Source: a bacterium (lineage in GTDB: Bacteria; Armatimonadota; Chthonomonadetes; Chthonomonadales; Chthonomonadaceae). From it: 13,130 nucleotides of DNA. The notes below the pieces were generated by a model. It was given only the letters and a program-made list of their open reading frames with translations, was not told the DNA's origin and did no database searches. Location of the stretch: the NCBI GenBank assembly GCA_021805405.1, contig JAJZFK010000126.1, positions 1 to 13,130 of the forward strand, read 5' to 3'. This document shows, piece after piece, positions 7,465 through 13,130 of the stretch (position 1 is its first letter; the number at the start of each line of letters is the position of its first letter). Both the position numbers and the translations under genes were made by a program.

Positions 7465-8352
7465 ATGGCTAAAACAGTTGGAATGGTCGTTCACCGAACG
7501 AATCAACAGGCGTGGGATAAGGCCCTCGAGGTGGTGTCCTGGCTTAGTGGTCAGTCCATAGCTGTGCAACTGGAAGCCTCAGCGGCTGCTCGTCTTCACC
7601 TGCCTCATCTTGCGCGCACCGAACCGGGGTGGGGCGGCACCGACTTCGTCATATCCCTGGGAGGTGATGGCACTATTCTCTCGGCTGCACGAATGGCAGC
7701 ACCCGATGGAGTTCCAGTTTTGGGTGTGCACATGGGCCGCTTCGGTTTCATTGCCGAAGCCCACCCTGCCGGTCTAAACGCTTACCTTCAACGAGCCTTG
7801 CGAGGGCATGTGCGCATTGAGGAACGGCTCATGATTTCGGCAGAGATCTGGCGTGAGGGTAAACCAATACACCGCAGTATCGGCCTTAATGACGCAGTAG
7901 TGAAGAGTGGAAGTTCAAGCCTTCTTCATCTGGTCGTGCAGATAGGGGGTGGGCCCTTTGCCACGTATCCGGCAGATGGAGTGATTATTGCGACGCCAAC
8001 TGGGTCTACTGGTTATTCGTTATCTGCAGGAGGGCCCATTGTAGAACCGACGCTGCAAGCGTTGGTGGTGACACCTATATGCCCGCATACTCTTAGTGCC
8101 CGACCGATGGTTATTCCCTGTCACCACACGGTAGAGCTCGAACTTGAAGCCGATGACATTGAAGCGGATGCCCTTTTCAAAATCGATGGACTGGATGCGC
8201 AACGAGTAACCGTGGGTGACCGCGTAGTCGTGTCTAGAAGTGAGTATGTTACCAGGCTGATTCAACCGGAACACAGCAGCTTCTATCGAAAGGTGCGGGC
8301 GCGCTATCTCTACGGCGAGCGCCTAAACTCCACAGAACCACAGGGCCCATAA
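7465..8352 (+). CDS. nadK: NAD kinase
   Basis: Phosphorylates NAD at the 2'-hydroxyl of its adenosine to give NADP, the only de novo route to that cofactor; cytoplasmic. At 295 residues it has the normal bacterial length. The diagnostic GGDGT is at 66-70 (SLGGDGTIL), the NE-like motif is LNDAVV at 141-146 with Asp in place of the usual Glu, and the third conserved block YPADGVIIATPTGSTGYSLSAGGP spans 168-191. ICPHTLSARPMV at about 205-216 is also family-typical. GAAAGG about 12 nt before the ATG may act as a ribosome site. It lies 27 nt after the DUF2092-like gene and is the last member of the plus-strand cluster, followed by a hairpin. Confidence 0.94.
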   Translation: MAKTVGMVVHRTNQQAWDKALEVVSWLSGQSIAVQLEASAAARLHLPHLARTEPGWGGTDFVISLGGDGTILSAARMAAPDGVPVLGVHMGRFGFIAEAHPAGLNAYLQRALRGHVRIEERLMISAEIWREGKPIHRSIGLNDAVVKSGSSSLLHLVVQIGGGPFATYPADGVIIATPTGSTGYSLSAGGPIVEPTLQALVVTPICPHTLSARPMVIPCHHTVELELEADDIEADALFKIDGLDAQRVTVGDRVVVSRSEYVTRLIQPEHSSFYRKVRARYLYGERLNSTEPQGP

Positions 8353-8355
8353 CCC

Positions 8356-8391
8356 AAATTTGGGCTCACAAATAGTGAGCAGATGAAATTT
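8356..8391 (+). terminator. Hairpin downstream of NAD kinase, possible transcription end
   Basis: GCTCAC (8364-8369) pairs with GTGAGC (8375-8380) across an AAATA loop. An outer AAATTT/AAATTT pair (8356-8361 with 8386-8391) can extend the stem past an internal loop. It starts 4 nt after the stop codon. There is no real T-run after the stem, so a termination role is tentative. Confidence 0.4.
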
Positions 8392-8424
8392 GCCGCATAA
8401 TATAAGTGTGAGTGCGTAATTGGA

Positions 8425-8439
8425 TACAGTACTATTGTA
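8425..8439. promoter_or_regulatory. Imperfect palindrome upstream of the thioredoxin pair
   Basis: TACAGTACTATTGTA is a 15-bp near-palindrome with TACA/TGTA ends, 56 nt before the first thioredoxin-like gene and overlapping AT-rich promoter-like sequence (GATAAT at 8440-8445). It could be a repressor site; no specific regulator is implied. Confidence 0.25.
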
Positions 8440-8495
8440 GATAATCACCGGCAGCGCAAAATGCGTATCGCTCGCAATGTCATCTGGAGGATTTC

Positions 8496-9332
8496 ATGGT
8501 TAGACTGTTCCGTCTGTTTGCTGCGGGCATCATTCTTTCACTTGTTCAATCTGCTGCTACTGCTTCGGCGGTACCCTGGCTGCATAACTTTCAGAAGGCA
8601 GAGGTGGTTGCCAACAGGGAACACAAACTGGTTATGCTGGACTTTTACACTAGTTGGTGTGGCTGGTGCAAAGTTATGGATGCAAAGGTGTACCCACAGG
8701 CAGCTACTCAAAAAGCGATGATGCAGGTGGTGCCGTTGCGTCTGGACGCCGAACATAACGGGCTTGCCCAGGCGAAGAAATATGATGTACAGGCGTTTCC
8801 AACCGTGGTGTTTCTAGATGGCAACGGAAACGAATACGGCAGAGTGCAGGGCTATTTACCAACACCGCAATTTGTATCCCAAATTCAACAGATAACCTCC
8901 CTGTACAAAAAGGTGCCGCAGATGCAGCGGTCGTTCAACTCCGCGCCACATAATGCAAAGTTGGGTGCCGAGTTAGTTCAGCTGTATGCTCAACAGGGAC
9001 GAGACAGCCTGGCATCCAGTATGATCGCACGCATTCCTCACACGCATGCAAATGCGCAGTACTTATATGCCTGTGACATCAATTTAGGCAGATCCTATGC
9101 GAATGCTAATAAGCTCGTTGCTGCCCGATCCTGCTTCAACTCAGCACTTAAGTTTAGTGGCAAGCCCGATGAAAAGGCCCTGGCATATATCTACCTCGCA
9201 TTTTGTGATGCCCAGCAGCACAGTCCTACTGGCGCCCAGCACCTCCTCCTACGCGCTCAGGAGGTACCTGGTGTTTCGCCTGGGTTGCAGGCACACATCA
9301 GTCAACTAATGACACTTGTATCCAAGCATTAA
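8496..9332 (+). CDS. Exported thioredoxin-fold protein with C-terminal helical repeats (paralogue 1)
   Basis: 278 residues. Residues 1-25 form a signal peptide ending at ASA, so the protein acts outside the cytoplasm. A thioredoxin-like domain covers about 28-135: LDFYTSWCGWC places the redox pair at Cys55 and Cys58, and the family's cis-proline is Pro102 in QAFPTVVF. The layout resembles the thioredoxin_7/DsbD-gamma-like group of secreted thiol reductases rather than the classic CGPC thioredoxin. From about 140 to the end the sequence looks helical and TPR-like (repeated Leu/Ala spacing, e.g. NLGRSYANANKLVAARSCFNSAL), perhaps for partner binding; it contains extra cysteines at 193, 213 and 237. 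GGAGG at 8486-8490, 5 nt before the ATG, fixes the start. A close paralogue follows after 24 nt. A disulfide reductase or electron-relay role is inferred. Confidence 0.85.
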   Translation: MVRLFRLFAAGIILSLVQSAATASAVPWLHNFQKAEVVANREHKLVMLDFYTSWCGWCKVMDAKVYPQAATQKAMMQVVPLRLDAEHNGLAQAKKYDVQAFPTVVFLDGNGNEYGRVQGYLPTPQFVSQIQQITSLYKKVPQMQRSFNSAPHNAKLGAELVQLYAQQGRDSLASSMIARIPHTHANAQYLYACDINLGRSYANANKLVAARSCFNSALKFSGKPDEKALAYIYLAFCDAQQHSPTGAQHLLLRAQEVPGVSPGLQAHISQLMTLVSKH

Positions 9333-9356
9333 GCCCATTTCCAGGAGTTTTAACAC

Positions 9357-10193
9357 GTGAAGAAGAGACAACTGCTTTCGATTGTGGCTTTGGTGACAGT
9401 TATGGCACCGGGTGCAAAGGCTTCCGCGATAAAATGGGGGCATGATTACAAGGCTGCGCTAAAGACCGCGCGAACAGAGCATAAGCTGGTGATGGTCGAT
9501 TTCTACACCAGTTGGTGTACATGGTGCAAGCGGCTGGATAAGGTTACCTACCCGGCTGCAGTGGTTCAGAAAGCGATGCTTGAGGTAATACCGGTTAAGT
9601 TGAATGCCGAGACAAATGGCAGTGTTCAGGCTAAACAGTTTGGAGTGAGCGCCTATCCCGACGTCGTGTTTGTTTCTCCTTCTGGCAAATTGATTAGCGC
9701 AATACTTGGATATGAGGACCCTGCCCCGTTTGCGCATGACATAAACAACGTTATCACCACGTTTAAAACAACGTCACTAGAAATTCCGGAGCTTAAAAAA
9801 GGACTTGCTGCACAGCCTAAAAATGTAGCACTCCTGCAAAAGGCGGTATCAGTCTATTCGCAAATTAGTGACTTCAGTGCAGCGACTAATGCCGCAGATC
9901 AGTTGAAGGCTGTAGACGAGGCGGTCTATCCTGCTTCTCTCGAGGTAATTGCAGAGGCCTACCAGAACCTAGGAAGGTATGATAGCGCGCAGCCTCTGTT
10001 CAAGCAAATTATTACTTCTGCCGCGGATGTAAACCTTGCAGCCGAGGCGCGGGTTAATCTGGCGATTACGTACATGCAGCAGGGCAGTGCGGATCCTGCC
10101 AAGAAGCTGTTAAATGAAGTGGTGGGTAACAGCGCTGTTAGCAAGAATTTAAGATCATCGGCAATGAACGTCTTAAAGCAGTTCAGTAACTAG
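9357..10193 (+). CDS. Exported thioredoxin-fold protein with C-terminal TPR-like helices (paralogue 2)
   Basis: 278 residues, exactly the length of its upstream neighbour, with which it aligns through the thioredoxin domain (EHKLVMVDFYTSWC in both apart from L/V). The GTG at 9357 is the start, supported by AGGAG at 9343-9347, 9 nt upstream, and by the KKR n-region of a signal peptide ending at ASA (24). The active site is Cys54-Thr-Trp-Cys57, not CGWC, and the residue after cis-Pro101 is Asp where the paralogue has Thr. Both differences would be expected to shift redox potential or partner choice. Residues about 145-278 show a TPR-like pattern (YQNLGRYDSAQPLFKQI, then ARVNLAITYMQQGSADPAKKLL) without extra cysteines. 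Co-transcribed with paralogue 1; the transcript probably ends at the hairpin at 10211-10253. Confidence 0.87.
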   Translation: MKKRQLLSIVALVTVMAPGAKASAIKWGHDYKAALKTARTEHKLVMVDFYTSWCTWCKRLDKVTYPAAVVQKAMLEVIPVKLNAETNGSVQAKQFGVSAYPDVVFVSPSGKLISAILGYEDPAPFAHDINNVITTFKTTSLEIPELKKGLAAQPKNVALLQKAVSVYSQISDFSAATNAADQLKAVDEAVYPASLEVIAEAYQNLGRYDSAQPLFKQIITSAADVNLAAEARVNLAITYMQQGSADPAKKLLNEVVGNSAVSKNLRSSAMNVLKQFSN

Positions 10194-10210
10194 GAAGCTG
10201 CCTTAGTCGA

Positions 10211-10253
10211 GAGCCCTGTATCGCCGTTGAATACTAACGGTGGTACAGGGCTC
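10211..10253. terminator. Long hairpin between convergent genes
   Basis: GAGCCCTGTA (10211-10220) pairs with TACAGGGCTC (10244-10253), and the inner TCG/TGG and CCGTT/AACGG segments continue pairing to an 18-bp stem with a GAATACT loop (two G-U pairs). It lies 17 nt after the second thioredoxin stop and 26 nt from the end of the convergent FrnE-like gene. No T-run follows on either strand, so it may act as a two-way transcript end or RNA stabiliser. Confidence 0.65.
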
Positions 10254-10279
10254 GATACTGTGTGTCCTAAATTTGCGAA

Positions 10280-10897
10280 CTAATCGGAAGGTGTATTTTC
10301 CGAGTTCTGTACAAACCTTTCAGTCATATCGCGCAGCACCTTGTACGGTTGCTCGGCTACCCAGGCCTCTGGAAACATGAACGTCGGTACATTCCATATG
10401 CCGGCCGCATGTGCAGGCTCATCGTATTCAATTACAGTATCGCGGAAGGTGCGTTTGTCTAGTGCAAGAGCAAACTGGGCGATGTCGAGGCCAGTTTGCT
10501 CTGCGACCTCTATGAGCACTGCAATATTTGCGATGTCTTTGCTGCCCTCCCAATACGCTAAATATAGTTCATCCAGGTATTTTTCCTGTTTGCCGGCTGT
10601 TAGAGCAAACTCTGATCCCTCAAGTGCAAGGCGCGAAATGGAACGTGGAATAGTTCGCTCGGGAAGTACCAGTCCGTCAGCTGCGAGCAACAATTCAAAT
10701 CGTGTTGGTGTTTTGGGCTTTTTGGTTTCAAGGGGATCCGCGGCCGCAGGAGTGTACAACATCCCTTCCGGAAGGAGCTCATAGCCCTTCCACACCAACT
10801 CTAGCGATGGAAACTCTATGAGCAGGCGTTTAGCCTGTATGCGGCCAACCCAGCACCACGGACAAATGACATCATGTGCAACCACTAATCGGGGCAT
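10280..10897 (-). CDS. FrnE-like DsbA-family protein (thioredoxin fold)
   Basis: 205 residues with no signal peptide, so cytoplasmic. It has the DsbA-family plan: a first beta strand followed by the Cys12-Pro-Trp-Cys15 active site (DVICPWCWVG), an inserted helical domain and a second thioredoxin half with the cis-proline at 171 (GIWNVPTFMF). This matches the FrnE / 2-hydroxychromene-2-carboxylate isomerase-like group; members with two cysteines, such as this one, usually act as thiol-disulfide oxidoreductases or isomerases, whereas the HCCA isomerases lack the CxxC pair. GAGGT 6 nt before the ATG supports the start. It lies 24 nt downstream of the acyl-CoA-dehydrogenase-like gene in the same orientation, so the two are probably one transcript. 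The substrate is unknown. Confidence 0.85.
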   Translation of the reverse strand: MPRLVVAHDVICPWCWVGRIQAKRLLIEFPSLELVWKGYELLPEGMLYTPAAADPLETKKPKTPTRFELLLAADGLVLPERTIPRSISRLALEGSEFALTAGKQEKYLDELYLAYWEGSKDIANIAVLIEVAEQTGLDIAQFALALDKRTFRDTVIEYDEPAHAAGIWNVPTFMFPEAWVAEQPYKVLRDMTERFVQNSENTPSD

Positions 10898-10921
10898 CTC
10901 GTTACCTCAAATCTCATCAGT

Positions 10922-12133
10922 TTAGCTATTGTGTTCTAGCAGGACCAAAATAGAGTCCATTACCTCACGTGTTTGTGCCTGTACGGTGTAAAACATTGCC
11001 TCCCTAAGAAGGCGTTGTGCGGGGTTGGATGTATAGATTGCAGCGCCACTAGATGCCGCTACTGCCGCGTGTGCAGCCCGCATTGCAAATTGAATGAGGT
11101 GCGCACGAAGATCAATTGCATCCTGTTGTGTTCCAGTTACGCCGGTCTTAAAATCGTAGGCAGCGTTTCGTAGTTCAGTTAACTCCCGGGTAAATTTGTC
11201 CGCGCTTCTCTTAACAGCAGGAATATTTCGCTGCTCTGCAAGTTTACATAGCACTGCGATGCTGCCTGCCGCGCAGCCTATGGGCATAGCAGCGGCACCT
11301 AGCACACCATTGCGGTCGTTACGCTGCATCGTCTCCCTATCAGAGAATGACAGTACGTAGTCGTCTGGAATGAATAGGTTTGTGCAGGTTAGCTCCACCG
11401 TTGAGGTGCTGTTCATTACTGCCAGCTTCAGTGGTTGGGAGGCCATTAATGTCCCCCATTTACCATTAGAGGGCATCACATTTTCAAACAGGTGCGGAAA
11501 ATCATTTCGATCTGCAGGAACCCATACATAGATAAACCGGTCATCGGGAAGTGTCGCGCCAAACACCACCTGGTTCATAATGCCCCAGCCTGTCACCCAC
11601 GGCGTTGTTCCGTTAAGGAGGTAGCCACCGTCCACTCTGCTTGCAGCGAGCACTGGCTCACCCATTCGCCTTAGGTGAGCGAAGGAGATAGCACACATAA
11701 GTTCTCCTGTGGCAAGACGTGGTAGCAGTGTTGATTTAAGTATTTCGCTCTGACATGCAGCTATCATGCGACATGGACCGTGGTGCTGCGCCTGTATGAA
11801 ATTGGTGGCTCCGCAAGCAGACGCAAGAATTTCAGTTACATTGCGTTGGGTAGTACCAGAGACGTCCAAACCACCATATTTCCGGGGAACTGCAAGTCCA
11901 AGCAGTCCTGCCGCAGCGAGTGCCTCAAAATTCTGTTTGCGCGGTCCGTCTGCAGTATCTACAGCCTCAGCATTTGGCCTCAGCACCTCGTCTGCGACAC
12001 GGCGGGCTGCGTCTAAGACATCCGCCTCACTATCGTAACCGGTACGGCTATCGTAGGCAATTGGTAACCCTACCGCGTCCTCATCATCAAATTGTGGTTG
12101 CTCGGTAGTCAAATTTTGTGACCCTCTTTGCAC
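10922..12133 (-). CDS. Acyl-CoA-dehydrogenase-like flavoprotein, atypical subgroup
   Basis: 403 residues. N-terminal helical domain (about 35-150: DAARRVADEVLRPNAEAVD, LLGLAVPRKYGGLDVSG), a middle beta domain (about 155-270: DGGYLLNGTTPWVTGW, then NLFIPDDYVLS) and a C-terminal helical bundle, the normal order of the ACAD superfamily. Family-typical residues are present, but the TEPxxGSD flavin-binding motif is replaced by AHLRRMGEP, and the catalytic-loop YEGT-like motif and Gly-rich C-terminal signature are absent. It could therefore be a side-branch dehydrogenase or a flavin-dependent monooxygenase of the DszC type rather than a fatty-acid oxidation enzyme. The GTG at 12133 lacks an SD; a TTG at 12112 has AGAGGG 9 nt upstream and may be the true start (396 residues). 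The 212-nt gap upstream holds no gene. It leads the operon with the FrnE-like gene. Confidence 0.8.
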   Translation of the reverse strand: MQRGSQNLTTEQPQFDDEDAVGLPIAYDSRTGYDSEADVLDAARRVADEVLRPNAEAVDTADGPRKQNFEALAAAGLLGLAVPRKYGGLDVSGTTQRNVTEILASACGATNFIQAQHHGPCRMIAACQSEILKSTLLPRLATGELMCAISFAHLRRMGEPVLAASRVDGGYLLNGTTPWVTGWGIMNQVVFGATLPDDRFIYVWVPADRNDFPHLFENVMPSNGKWGTLMASQPLKLAVMNSTSTVELTCTNLFIPDDYVLSFSDRETMQRNDRNGVLGAAAMPIGCAAGSIAVLCKLAEQRNIPAVKRSADKFTRELTELRNAAYDFKTGVTGTQQDAIDLRAHLIQFAMRAAHAAVAASSGAAIYTSNPAQRLLREAMFYTVQAQTREVMDSILVLLEHNS

Positions 12134-12345
12134 ATGGCGATCTTGTTGGTAAGTTTACCCGATTGCGCGGAACAGTGGATGTAATACTTAGATGGCTGCG
12201 CCGGTTATTCGAGGTAGTAGGATGGTAATGGTTCGTTATTGCCAAACGATTTACACGTTCACCGCTTACAGTACGTGATATTACACCAGGTTAGAATTTG
12301 GCTGGTACGTAGATGGAGTATTGTACTTAAGTTGCACGTGTGTTG

Positions 12346-13110
12346 CTAATCTGAAACATCGTGCCGCATAGCTGGCTTCCCTTGCTCCTCCGTAGCATTC
12401 TGTTGTTCAACATTAGTGCGAAGTAGTTGCGCTGGGTCTGTTGCGCCCTTCTTTATCGAGGAACGAAGGAGATGCTCGCCTGTGGGCTGCACCGGCTGGG
12501 ATGCCCGTAGAAGTGATTGGCGGGCATTCTGGGTTTGAAGCGACTGCTCGAGAAAATTCAGACAGTGCTGAGCTGCCTTCTGAACCTCAAGATAACGCTT
12601 TGCCCCTGAGCTGGCAGGATCTCGCCACTTGCGAGGCTTGCAGAGTGCGGAAACTACCGGTACGGCCGATTGATCACCTATCTGCTCCAGACCCTTTAAA
12701 ATTGCTAAGACGAACCGGATATTATTAGGTGCTTGAGCAGGATGCAGGCATGAATAGAGTATATTTCTATGCTGCTTGGTGATGAGAGGCGCATCCTCCA
12801 TATTGAGCGTTGGGAGCAGCCGGGTAAGGCCGAATCGGGCGGTGCGTTTCGCGTGTTCGTCTGGCCACATCAGTGCGTCGATGAGGACACCTACGTTACT
12901 CTTGTCTGGTGAATAGGCCATGTCGAGTATGCGGGTCATGTGCCGCTCACCTAAGGTGAGGCGGTGAAGTGCGACAGGGGAGAATATTAGACCCAAACCC
13001 AGTGCAACCAGCCATAGTGCGCTTTGAACGACGCCCTCGTAAATTAAAAAACCTCCGTAAGGTACAAATGCTAGGGTAGCAATTGCGAGGTACGTCATTC
13101 TAAGGCCCAC
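12346..13110 (-). CDS. Membrane-anchored protein with HEAT-like helices, unrecognised family
   Basis: 254 residues if started at the GTG at 13110. Two hydrophobic helices (about 6-24 and 31-48) form an N-terminal membrane hairpin. Residues about 55-195 are a cytoplasmic-type helical region with HEAT-like pairs (VGVLIDALMWPDEHAKRTAR, then SAVPVVSALCKP, then LEVQKAAQHCLNFLEQ). The C-terminal 55 or so residues are polar, rich in Gln, Ser and Thr, and probably disordered. The start is uncertain: the frame stays open to the window edge (13130) and an ATG lies at 13098; none of the candidates has a clear SD, so the gene may begin outside the window. No enzyme motif is visible. A scaffold or sensor role would be a guess. 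Confidence 0.6.
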   Translation of the reverse strand: MGLRMTYLAIATLAFVPYGGFLIYEGVVQSALWLVALGLGLIFSPVALHRLTLGERHMTRILDMAYSPDKSNVGVLIDALMWPDEHAKRTARFGLTRLLPTLNMEDAPLITKQHRNILYSCLHPAQAPNNIRFVLAILKGLEQIGDQSAVPVVSALCKPRKWRDPASSGAKRYLEVQKAAQHCLNFLEQSLQTQNARQSLLRASQPVQPTGEHLLRSSIKKGATDPAQLLRTNVEQQNATEEQGKPAMRHDVSD

Positions 13111-13130
13111 AGCAGAATTCTCATGGCGAC

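Noticed and set aside
10341..10784. 147-codon plus-strand frame opposite the FrnE-like gene
   Set aside because: Ser/Ala-rich antisense shadow of a clear DsbA-family gene with CPWC and cis-Pro motifs.
1..13130. CRISPR arrays, insertion sequences, tRNA or rRNA genes, prophage or defence genes
   Set aside because: No regularly spaced repeats, transposase-like proteins, paired terminal repeats or tRNA-like folds were seen on either strand.

Overview
The window is a stretch of bacterial chromosome at roughly 50% GC with ordinary housekeeping genes. It contains no phage, transposon, CRISPR array, rRNA or tRNA that I can recognise. A Tat-exported sugar hydrolase, three further predicted exported proteins and good Shine-Dalgarno (SD) sites at several starts suggest a free-living, saccharolytic heterotroph. 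The mix of a 7Fe ferredoxin, a DUF2092-like secreted protein and an atypical acyl-CoA-dehydrogenase relative would fit Armatimonadota or a similar lineage, but that placement is a weak inference.

Left side (1-2902): the 5' 548 codons of a glycoside hydrolase family 2 enzyme run off the left edge on the minus strand. A gene-poor gap of about 1.25 kb follows, holding a few small hairpins and a promoter-like element at its right end. Transcription diverges from this gap.

Centre (2903-8352): six plus-strand genes lie close together: cysteinyl-tRNA synthetase, an M24 Xaa-Pro-type peptidase, a 7Fe ferredoxin, a PduO-type cobalamin adenosyltransferase, a DUF2092-like exported protein and NAD kinase. 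The ferredoxin seems to have its own promoter. A strong hairpin separates it from the adenosyltransferase. Ferredoxin could in principle supply low-potential electrons for the Co(II) to Co(I) step before adenosylation; that is inference from adjacency.

Right-centre (8353-10279): two tandem paralogous exported thioredoxin-fold proteins, each 278 residues with a different active-site dipeptide (CGWC, CTWC), form a small operon. It ends at an 18-bp hairpin between convergent genes.

Right side (10280-13130): minus strand, an acyl-CoA-dehydrogenase-like flavoprotein with unusual signature regions followed 24 nt later by a cytoplasmic FrnE-like DsbA-family protein. Upstream is a membrane-anchored protein with HEAT-like helices whose start may lie beyond the window.

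No clearly undescribed system is evident. The most interesting items are the duplicated thioredoxin pair, the atypical ACAD-FrnE operon, the GH2 domain insertion, the hairpin ahead of the adenosyltransferase and the unexplained 1.25-kb gap.
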